A DNA stretch of 11,576 nt from DYCT01 sp051875715 (lineage in GTDB: Bacteria > Bacteroidota > Bacteroidia > Bacteroidales > Bacteroidaceae). Under the pieces are notes generated by a model. That model was not told where the DNA came from. It searched no databases and saw nothing but the letters and a program-made list of their open reading frames with translations. Both the position numbers and the translations under genes were made by a program. Positions 6,754 through 11,576 of this stretch are shown piece after piece. The stretch is taken from the NCBI GenBank assembly GCA_051875715.1, contig JBJEHD010000059.1, positions 1 through 11,576 on the forward strand, written 5' to 3'. Position 1 is the first letter of the stretch. Every line of letters begins with the position of its first letter.

Positions 6754-7500
6754 ATGGCAATACCTACTCCGGAGAGCCGGGCCATCCGCCGTGTGCAGGA
6801 GCGTTTCCGCAAGGCGATGGTGGACTATCGGTTGATTGACGACGGCGACTGCATCCTGGTGGGCCTTTCGGGAGGCAAGGATTCGCTGGCCTTGCTCGAA
6901 CTGCTGGCCCAGCGGGCGCGCATCCTCAAGCCGCGCTTCTCGGTGGTGGCCGCCCATGTGGTGATGCGCAACATCCCTTACCAGGCGGACATCGCCTACC
7001 TGCGTTCGTATGCCGAGGGCCTGGGCGTACCTTTCGTCTGTGTGGAGACCGAATTTGATGCGCAGACCGACACACGCAAATCGCCTTGTTTCCTCTGCTC
7101 GTGGAACCGGCGCAAGGCCCTCTTCACGGTGGCTCGCGAACAGGGATGCAACAAACTGGCCTTGGGCCATCACATGGACGACGTATTGCAGACGTTGCTG
7201 ATGAACCTGACTTTTCAGGGCTCGTTCAGCGCGATGCCGCCCCTGCTTCGGATGAAGAAATTCGACATGACCCTCATCCGCCCCCTCTGCCTTGTGGCCG
7301 AAGCCGATTTACAGACGATGGCCGCCGTGCGGCAGTATCCGCCGCAAACCAAGCAATGCCCATACGAAACCGACAGCCATCGTTCGGACATGAAGCGCAT
7401 CCTGGCCGAACTGGAGCGACTCAACCCCGAGGCGCGCTACAGCCTGTGGGCCAGCATGACCCATGTGCAGCCCGAGCAGTTGCCGGAGAAGGTAGAGTAA
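6754..7500 (+). CDS. ttcA: TtcA-family tRNA 2-thiocytidine biosynthesis protein
   Basis: TtcA proteins are PP-loop ATPases that use an iron-sulfur cluster to thiolate C32 of tRNA in the cytoplasm. Visible here are the PP-loop SGGKDS (39-44), the CxxC pair Cys112/Cys115 in PCFLCSWNRR, the GHHMDDVLQTL block (138-148) with MPPLL (161-165), and a third cysteine, Cys202, in KQCPYE. In E. coli TtcA, two CxxC cysteines and one later cysteine hold the cluster, so the ligands appear conserved. At 248 aa it is shorter than E. coli TtcA (311 aa), mostly at the C-terminus, as in many Bacteroidetes homologues. The ATG at 6754 has GGGGAGG (6738-6744) upstream. It could act on a different tRNA site than classical TtcA, since family members are not all characterised. 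Confidence 0.85.
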   Translation: MAIPTPESRAIRRVQERFRKAMVDYRLIDDGDCILVGLSGGKDSLALLELLAQRARILKPRFSVVAAHVVMRNIPYQADIAYLRSYAEGLGVPFVCVETEFDAQTDTRKSPCFLCSWNRRKALFTVAREQGCNKLALGHHMDDVLQTLLMNLTFQGSFSAMPPLLRMKKFDMTLIRPLCLVAEADLQTMAAVRQYPPQTKQCPYETDSHRSDMKRILAELERLNPEARYSLWASMTHVQPEQLPEKVE

Positions 7501-7545
7501 AGCCTCGAGGTGTTCGGCATCCTTTCCCCGGCGGATAAGACGGTG

Positions 7546-8298
7546 TTACAGCCTCCTGCGGCGGAACTCGGCACAGGCAACGGCAGTGGCGATGGCTACG
7601 TTGAGCGACTCCGACGTGGCCCGTTCGGGCGGAAAGTTGGGGATGTAGAGTTTTTGCGTGACCATCCTTTCTACTTCTGCGCTGATGCCATTTCCTTCGT
7701 TCCCCATCACCAACAATCCCGTGGCAGACAAAGGCTGCTCGTAGAGGTTCTCTCCGTCCAGAAATGTACCGTAGACGGGGACATCGCCGGCGGCAGCTAC
7801 CACGTCGGCCAACGGTCCGTAGTGCAGGCGTACGCGGGCCAACGCCCCCATCGTGGCCTGTACGGCCTTGGGGCTGAATACGTCGGCCGTTCCGGGCGAG
7901 CAGAAAATGTCGTCGATGCCGAACCAGTCTGCCAGACGGACGATGGTCCCCAGGTTGCCCGGGTCTTGCACCTCGTCCAGCGCCAGGCATAAAGCGCGGT
8001 CAGGCCCTGCTTTCGGTGCTGCGTCGGCCGGACGTTCGAACACGGCCAGCACCTCTTGCGGCGTTTTCAGGAAACTGGCGCGCGCCAGTTCGTCGTCCGT
8101 CACCTCCACCACTTCTTCTGCCTGCCAGGCCGGCTGGCGGTTCAGCCATTCGCGGGTGGCCACCAGCAGTTTACAGCGCAGGTGTGCACCCAGGTCGCCC
8201 ACGGCCTTGGGCCCCTCGGCCACGAAAGCGCACTCCTCGTTTCGTCCTTTCTTTCGCTCCAACGAGCGGATGTATTTCAGTTTGTTCTTGCTCAGCAT
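7546..8298 (-). CDS. SpoU/TrmH-family RNA 2'-O-methyltransferase
   Basis: It transfers methyl from S-adenosylmethionine to a ribose 2'-OH of rRNA or tRNA, using the knotted SPOUT fold. All three family motifs are present: motif 1 from 108, with DEVQDPGNLGTIVRLAD; motif 2 LVMGNEGNGIS (196-206); and motif 3 IPNFPPERATSESLNVAIA (219-237). An N-terminal substrate-binding domain (about 1-95) contains KNKLKYIRSLERKKGR, typical of the group with RlmB/TrmH/TsnR-like members. The 250 aa are normal. The exact target nucleotide cannot be told. The gene converges on ttcA with 45 bp between the stops and no obvious bidirectional terminator. A TATATTTG -7 box lies about 95 bp upstream. Confidence 0.93.
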   Translation of the reverse strand: MLSKNKLKYIRSLERKKGRNEECAFVAEGPKAVGDLGAHLRCKLLVATREWLNRQPAWQAEEVVEVTDDELARASFLKTPQEVLAVFERPADAAPKAGPDRALCLALDEVQDPGNLGTIVRLADWFGIDDIFCSPGTADVFSPKAVQATMGALARVRLHYGPLADVVAAAGDVPVYGTFLDGENLYEQPLSATGLLVMGNEGNGISAEVERMVTQKLYIPNFPPERATSESLNVAIATAVACAEFRRRRL

Positions 8299-8391
8299 AT
8301 CGTTCGGTCAAAGAAATCCGCCCATGCACCAGATACCCGGTCCCACGAAAAAGAAAGACCGCTATGCGTACACAGGCGTCACTGTTTTCTG

Positions 8392-8399
8392 CAAATATA
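8392..8399 (-). promoter_or_regulatory. Candidate -7 box for the RNA methyltransferase gene
   Basis: On the minus strand this is TATATTTG, an exact TAnnTTTG match, about 95 bp before the ATG. No TTTG-like -33 box is found at 19-21 bp. That position falls inside the 11-bp inverted repeat, so the promoter may be activator-dependent or the match may be chance. Confidence 0.35.
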
Positions 8400-8412
8400 T
8401 GGCTTTGCGGAC

Positions 8413-8439
8413 AATTAACCGCAGGATTTGCGGTTAATT
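8413..8439. repeat. Perfect 11-bp inverted repeat
   Basis: The arms AATTAACCGCA (8413-8423) and TGCGGTTAATT (8429-8439) have a 5-nt loop (ggatt). The heptamer TTTGCGG also occurs just outside at 8404-8410. No T-run follows on either strand. The site sits where the -33 region of the methyltransferase promoter should be, and about 170 bp past the end of the ars operon. Confidence 0.75.
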
Positions 8440-8606
8440 ATCACCGATCGGCGTTCATGTGTATGCCTTGTCAGGAGAGGCGTCGCCCTGTCTGGGCACT
8501 ATGATTCGTGGCCAACCGATAGTCCGTACCCGATGATTGCCTTCTTCGACAGGAGGCCGTATCTCACTCATGTTAGTTGCGGCCGGTTCATCGGCCTTCT
8601 TTTGCG

Positions 8607-9575
8607 CTACAATACCATGTTATACAAATATCCCAATGCGATAATAAATAAGGTTATCACGCCATAGAATATCCCTATCAGCCGCCAAGTCATTACCTTT
8701 TTCAATAGCGTGGCTTCTGGTAATGATAGCCCGACGACTGCCATCATGAAAGCAAGTGCTGTCCCAATGGGAATCCCCTTAACTACAAAAACCTCAATCA
8801 CCGGCACTATTCCGGCCGCATTAGCGTACATTGGAACAGCCAACACGACCGATAAAGGAACAGCAAACCAATGATCTTTAGACATGTACTGCTCGAAAAA
8901 TCCTTCCGGCACATAGCCGTGCATAAATGCACCGATACCGATTCCGATAAGAATATACACAAGCACCCCTCTGACAATCTTCCAAGCTTCTTGTATGATA
9001 ATTGGCAATCGGCTAAAGAACGGAGCATGTTCTTTTTCCCATGTTCCGGAGTCGGAAGTTGAATTTTGCTGAATTTGCTTTACCCAATCACTCAAATAAG
9101 GCTCCAATCTCATCTTGCCCAGGATAAAGCCGCCTGCCATACCTAAAAGAATACCGCTGACCACATAGATAGAAGTAATGCGCAATCCAAAGGTGCCGAT
9201 AAACATGGCAACAGCAACCTCGTTGACCAAAGGCGAGGTTATCAGATAGGCGAATGTTACTCCCAAAGGAATTCCCCCTTTCACAAATCCGATAAACAGC
9301 GGTATGGAAGAACAGGAACAGAACGGGGTGATAGCGCCAAACAAGGCCGCAAAGAAATATTGCAATCCATATAGTTTTCGAGAGGTCAAATAATCGCGCA
9401 AACGTTCTATCGGGAAATAGGCATTTATAATTCCCATTATCACGCTGATAAAGAATAATAAGATTAGAATCTTTATCGTATCGTAAAAGAAGAAGTCAAT
9501 GGCTTTTCCTAAAACGGTTGAAGCATCCAAACCGAAGATGTCATACACAAGCCAATCTGCAAATCTTTGTATCAT
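8607..9575 (-). CDS. CSCSS-motif permease (ArsP_1 / DUF318 family)
   Basis: This is an inner-membrane permease of the family that includes ArsP, an exporter of trivalent organoarsenicals, and SO_0444-type Cu/Zn efflux proteins. The 322 aa show about eight hydrophobic segments in two related halves. The first half holds TPFCSCSSIPLF (83-94, with Cys86 and Cys88) and TSPLVNEVA (113-121). The second half has the matching blocks PMYANAAGIVPVIE (248-261) and SLPEATLLKK (284-293). A hydrophilic loop lies at about 155-190. I chose the ATG at 9575. The frame is open to 9647, but the extra residues are not family-like and would cover the candidate operator. It is the last gene of the ars block, 100 bp after arsG. 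The substrate, organoarsenical or metal, is inferred only from context. Confidence 0.88.
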   Translation of the reverse strand: MIQRFADWLVYDIFGLDASTVLGKAIDFFFYDTIKILILLFFISVIMGIINAYFPIERLRDYLTSRKLYGLQYFFAALFGAITPFCSCSSIPLFIGFVKGGIPLGVTFAYLITSPLVNEVAVAMFIGTFGLRITSIYVVSGILLGMAGGFILGKMRLEPYLSDWVKQIQQNSTSDSGTWEKEHAPFFSRLPIIIQEAWKIVRGVLVYILIGIGIGAFMHGYVPEGFFEQYMSKDHWFAVPLSVVLAVPMYANAAGIVPVIEVFVVKGIPIGTALAFMMAVVGLSLPEATLLKKVMTWRLIGIFYGVITLFIIALGYLYNMVL

Positions 9576-9588
9576 AATCCTATCTTTG

Positions 9589-9604
9589 TTTGTAACAACA
9601 CGAA
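9589..9604. promoter_or_regulatory. Degenerate third ArsR-type operator before the permease gene
   Basis: On the plus strand TTTG-N8-CGAA (spacer taacaaca) has one change from the TTCG-N8-CGAA pattern of the two sites near arsR. It matches 12 of 18 positions with the second site over the aligned 18 bp. It ends 13 bp before the permease ATG. No good -7 box accompanies it, so regulation here is only suggested. Confidence 0.3.
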
Positions 9605-9675
9605 CTGCTTGCCTACAATGAAACCATGCGTCATTTGGCTGCGGCAACTATTTCCTGTACATAAAATTAGAATTT

Positions 9676-10389
9676 TCATAATATGCCCCAATTTATCAAT
9701 CCATAATAAATGCCAACCAAGACAAACAGTATGGCTACCGCGTTGCTAAACCACTTCTGGAAAGTCTGCACACGGTTATAAAACTTCCCTATCCCTGCTA
9801 CACTGTATGCCAAAATCCAAGCGGCAAGCATGACGGGAAGCCCTGTTGCCAATGCAAAAACGGCAGGCAGCAAGTATCCCTCGCTTTCCATTGCCGACAT
9901 GGGTATGAGCATGCCAAAATAAAACAGTCCACTGGTCGGACAAAATGCCATGGCAAGCAATATCCCCAACAACAAACTACCCCATGAGCCCTTTAATTTT
10001 TCCGTCTTTTCAGTAGCGGAGAATCCGAACTTGGGCAATGGCAATTTATCCCCGAACAGCATAAACAACCCTATCAATATCAAAGCAGGAGCAAGCAACA
10101 GTTCTCCCCATTCACTGATGCTTTTTTGTATGGCAAACATGTCTGCACCCTTTCGGAGTATTGCGATAAGTATCGCGCCCAATGCAGAATAAGCCAATAC
10201 ACGCCCTAAAGTATATAGAACGCCATTTGTAAATATCCGGTTTCGGTTACTTATATCCTTACTGATGAATCCGATAGCGGTAATGTTGGTCGCCAATGGA
10301 CACGGACTCACGGCTGTCAGCAGACCGAGCAGGAAAGCGGTGATAATAGGTATCTCACTATTATCCAACCATGTTTGCAAGCATTCCAT
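9676..10389 (-). CDS. arsG: ArsG-family (DsbD/CcdA-like) membrane protein
   Basis: This is a six-helix inner-membrane protein of the cytochrome c biogenesis/DsbD transmembrane superfamily. In the ArsEFG system described in Shewanella, ArsG is taken as the efflux permease for aromatic aminoarsenicals. DsbD/CcdA relatives instead pass electrons across the membrane. The 237 aa contain the two signature cysteines in proline contexts, SPCPLATN (Cys30, helix 1) and AFCPTSG (Cys150, helix 4), at the places where DsbD/CcdA carry their redox pair. Hydrophobic segments lie at about 15-40, 58-80, 97-113, 136-163, 172-198 and 214-233. It starts 9 bp after arsF. Transport and thiol relay cannot be separated from sequence alone. 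Confidence 0.85.
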   Translation of the reverse strand: MECLQTWLDNSEIPIITAFLLGLLTAVSPCPLATNITAIGFISKDISNRNRIFTNGVLYTLGRVLAYSALGAILIAILRKGADMFAIQKSISEWGELLLAPALILIGLFMLFGDKLPLPKFGFSATEKTEKLKGSWGSLLLGILLAMAFCPTSGLFYFGMLIPMSAMESEGYLLPAVFALATGLPVMLAAWILAYSVAGIGKFYNRVQTFQKWFSNAVAILFVLVGIYYGLINWGIL

Positions 10390-10398
10390 AAAACTGCA

Positions 10399-10806
10399 TT
10401 ATTTTAGCAACTGATTGATTTTCTGTTCTAATTCCTTTTTGAAAGCCGGTGTGTTGTTTCGGACATTTTGAAATGCAAAGCGTGTCATGTCGTTACGCTC
10501 TTCTTTGCCGTTCTTCCATTTATTCACATAAAGAGATGACCAACTGACACGATATTGCTCAGCCAGCTTTTCGCCTTCGGGAGTTGAAATGTCTATTTCT
10601 TTGAAACGTAATTTTCCGTTCTTGACCAACTCGGCCAAATCTGCATTGACCACTTCTTTCGTATATTTCTCAATGGCTTTGCAGGTTGCACAACGTTGTT
10701 TCCCATGAAAATAAAGAACTTCCACATAAGCATCTGCTGCAATCTGAGCCATTCCCCAAATGGGAAACAAACAAGCAATGGCAAGGAATAAAAAGCGTTT
10801 CATCAT
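10399..10806 (-). CDS. arsF: ArsF-family secreted CxxC protein
   Basis: This is a small exported thioredoxin-like protein, assigned by family resemblance and position to the ArsF group (annotated elsewhere as a nitrophenyl-compound reductase subunit). The 135 aa begin with a signal peptide (about 1-20, MKRFLFLAIACLFPIWGMA at 2-20). A CATC redox motif lies at 39-42 in FHGKQRCATCKAIEKYTK (34-51), and VSWSSLYVNKWKNG (87-100) follows where thioredoxins have their cis-Pro strand. The usual cis-proline is not evident there. The ATG at 10806 is only 2 bp after the previous stop, suggesting translational coupling. The next codon is also ATG (10803). Its position between a cytoplasmic CxxC protein and a two-Cys membrane protein suggests it receives electrons in the periplasm. 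Confidence 0.8.
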   Translation of the reverse strand: MMKRFLFLAIACLFPIWGMAQIAADAYVEVLYFHGKQRCATCKAIEKYTKEVVNADLAELVKNGKLRFKEIDISTPEGEKLAEQYRVSWSSLYVNKWKNGKEERNDMTRFAFQNVRNNTPAFKKELEQKINQLLK

Positions 10807-10808
10807 AA

Positions 10809-11045
10809 TCAGATTTGCTTGGTTAATACATCTTTTACTTCTTTGGCAGAAAGTTTGCCCTTTGCCACAACCTTGCCGTCAACAACGAGGGCAGGAAGTG
10901 TCATTACATTGTATTCCATAATCTTCATCAAATCTTCTTCTTTGGTTACTACTGCTTCCAAGGCCAAATCTTTTACTACCTGTTCGACTGTTGCATACAG
11001 ATCCTTACAGCTCGCACAACCTGTTCCTAATACTTTAATTTCCAT
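10809..11045 (-). CDS. Small thioredoxin-like CxxC protein (ArsE position)
   Basis: The 78 aa resemble the small 'redox-active disulfide protein 2'/glutaredoxin-like family. There is no signal peptide, so it should be cytoplasmic. It has CASC at 10-13 (GTGCASCKDL) and the cis-proline strand TLPALVVDGKVVAKG (49-63), both typical of the thioredoxin fold in minimal form. It stands where arsE stands in arsEFG clusters and is followed by arsF after 2 bp. Likely roles are reducing the membrane partner or handling the arsenical as a thiol carrier. The leader (11046-11115) is AT-rich without a Shine-Dalgarno site and carries a second operator-like site. Confidence 0.85.
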   Translation of the reverse strand: MEIKVLGTGCASCKDLYATVEQVVKDLALEAVVTKEEDLMKIMEYNVMTLPALVVDGKVVAKGKLSAKEVKDVLTKQI

Positions 11046-11074
11046 AATTTATAAATTTATTATATTAAACGTAA

Positions 11075-11090
11075 TTCGCAAAACAACGAA
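11075..11090. promoter_or_regulatory. Second ArsR-type operator, in the arsR-thioredoxin gap
   Basis: TTCG-N8-CGAA (11075-11078, 11087-11090) has the same geometry as the arsR site and matches it at 13 of 16 positions, including TTCGCAAA and CGAACA beyond the core. On the minus strand its spacer reads TTGTTTTG, one base off the -7 consensus, without a clear -33. AATATTG precedes it on the minus strand, as it does at the first site with a 2-bp shift, hinting at duplication of the promoter region. It lies 29 bp before the thioredoxin ATG. Confidence 0.45.
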
Positions 11091-11115
11091 CATCAATATT
11101 AAAAAAAGGGGATTA

Positions 11116-11442
11116 TCAGCAACACTCCCCCGATTTACAGATACATTGCCCGAAAAACTCTTTAAAGAGTTCACGAGCCAATTGCCAATTCTCTCGGTTG
11201 ATACAGTATTTCACTTTAGGCGTTTCAACCTCTCCTTGTATCAGTCCTGCGTCCTTCAACTCTTTCAGGTGTTGCGATACGGTTGCTTTGGCAATAGGAA
11301 GTTCTTCGTGAATATCCCCAAAATAACACGTTTTCTGCTTTGCCAAAAAGTGCATAATAGCAATTCGGGCAGGATGTCCCAATGCTTTGGCAAATCTTGC
11401 CAACTGTTCCTGTGTAACAGTATAATCTTTCTTTTCTTCCAT
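11116..11442 (-). CDS. arsR: ArsR/SmtB-family metalloregulatory repressor
   Basis: This is a dimeric winged-helix repressor that leaves DNA when it binds arsenite or a related thiophilic ligand. The 108 aa contain ARFAKALGHPARIAIMHFLA (15-34) and the recognition region AKATVSQHLKELKDAGLI (51-68), then the wing with KVKYCI (76-81). Six cysteines are present: Cys39 before the recognition helix, Cys80 in the wing, and Cys100, 102, 107 and 108 in the tail QCICKSGECC. The E. coli-type CxCxxC in the alpha-3 helix is absent, so sensing probably uses Cys39 and/or the tail. I chose the ATG at 11442. The frame is open to 11559, but that extension crosses the promoter and operator. It is the first gene of the ars block and likely self-regulated. 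Confidence 0.95.
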   Translation of the reverse strand: MEEKKDYTVTQEQLARFAKALGHPARIAIMHFLAKQKTCYFGDIHEELPIAKATVSQHLKELKDAGLIQGEVETPKVKYCINRENWQLARELFKEFFGQCICKSGECC

Positions 11443-11452
11443 AACTTGGATG

Positions 11453-11474
11453 TTGTTCGCAAATATACGAACAA
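11453..11474. promoter_or_regulatory. arsR operator (7-bp inverted repeat)
   Basis: TTGTTCG (11453-11459) and CGAACAA (11468-11474) are perfect arms around an 8-bp spacer. The spacer is exactly the minus-strand -7 box. The site ends 10 bp before the arsR ATG, a classic place for ArsR-family autorepression. Confidence 0.7.
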
Positions 11475-11490
11475 TATTGCAAAAGCCAAC
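11460..11490 (-). promoter_or_regulatory. arsR operon promoter
   Basis: On the minus strand TATATTTG (11460-11467) fits TAnnTTTG exactly, and GTTG (11487-11490) lies 19 nt upstream as a 3-of-4 match to TTTG. The start would fall near 11454, giving a very short leader of about 12 nt. The 86 bp to the right edge hold no recognisable gene. Confidence 0.65.
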
Positions 11491-11576
11491 AGCGTTTCTA
11501 TGATTTAACAATTTTACAGCGTTGACATGATACAGATTTACTTCACACGTAATTAACAATTAAAGTGTGTAGTATT

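Larger units (their letters stand above)
8299..8606. other. Gene-free junction between GC-rich core and AT-rich ars block
   Basis: This 308-bp stretch has no convincing gene. It contains a candidate minus promoter element (8392-8399), a perfect 11-bp inverted repeat (8413-8439), and a small GGCCG/CGGCC hairpin (8581-8596) followed by TTCTTTT on the plus strand. Base composition changes across it, from the GC-rich methyltransferase gene to the AT-richer permease gene. No integrase, transposase, tRNA or clear target-site duplication is visible. Confidence 0.5.

Noticed and set aside
7501..7545. Bidirectional terminator between ttcA and the methyltransferase gene
   Set aside because: Only the short palindrome CCTCGAGG (7503-7510) is present, with no useful stem-loop plus T-run on either strand.
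8581..8604. GGCCG/CGGCC hairpin followed by TTCTTTT, as terminator of the ars operon
   Set aside because: The T-rich tail is on the plus strand, whereas the operon runs on the minus strand. The stem is only 5 bp, and no plus-strand gene precedes it.
8428..8667. 79-codon plus-strand open frame in the junction region
   Set aside because: It has no recognisable domain and no ribosome binding site, and its end overlaps the permease gene on the other strand. It looks like a chance frame.
9581..9588. Plus-strand TATCTTTG, a perfect -7 consensus
   Set aside because: It points into the arsG-permease gap on the strand without genes and has no -33 box at the right distance.

Overview
The window looks like a chromosomal segment of a Bacteroidales bacterium, probably Bacteroidaceae (Bacteroides/Phocaeicola-like). 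The evidence is the proteins (a SPFH/FloA + NfeD pair, a TPR/PD40 periplasmic protein, a Bacteroidetes-type ars cluster), the near absence of Shine-Dalgarno sites, and several upstream regions carrying the Bacteroidetes -7 element TAnnTTTG with a TTTG-like -33 box 19 bp away. No tRNA, rRNA, CRISPR array or insertion sequence was recognised.

Layout. (1) 1-299: gene-free, AT-rich edge with an 11-bp inverted repeat built from CGGGGGACAAA and a possible leftward promoter. (2) 300-5781, minus strand: a five-gene housekeeping run, read right to left as TPR/PD40 protein, NfeD-like protein, FloA (flotillin-like), nucleoside phosphorylase and MnmE (tRNA-modifying GTPase). The first three are tightly spaced. 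A long hairpin separates floA from the phosphorylase, and mnmE has its own good promoter. (3) 5782-6361: a 580-bp divergent intergenic region with several hairpins and a plus-strand promoter. (4) 6362-7500, plus strand: a DUF486/DMT-family membrane protein and a TtcA-family tRNA thiolation enzyme, 17 bp apart. (5) 7546-8298, minus strand, convergent: a SpoU/TrmH-family RNA methyltransferase. (6) 8299-8606: gene-free junction with a perfect 11-bp inverted repeat. By eye, base composition shifts here from GC-rich to clearly more AT-rich. (7) 8607-11442, minus strand: an arsenical-resistance-type operon, read right to left as ArsR repressor, small CxxC thioredoxin-like protein (ArsE position), secreted CxxC protein (ArsF family), DsbD/CcdA-like membrane protein (ArsG family) and a CSCSS permease (ArsP_1/DUF318).

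How the genes work together. The ars block encodes a sensor-repressor, a possible cytoplasm-to-periplasm thiol relay (CASC protein, two-Cys membrane protein, CATC secreted protein) and two candidate membrane exporters. Three related TTCG-N8-CGAA sites lie upstream of arsR, of the thioredoxin gene and, in degenerate form, of the permease gene. They suggest that ArsR controls the block at more than one point. The first site contains the arsR -7 element as its spacer. NfeD and FloA are known partners in membrane microdomain organisation. MnmE, the TtcA protein and the TrmH-like protein all modify RNA.

The most interesting points are the repeated ArsR-like operators, the complete thiol-relay architecture with an unusual ArsR cysteine layout, the AT-rich island character of the ars block, and the shared 11-mer bracketing mnmE, whose 3' end is a known integration target in other bacteria.
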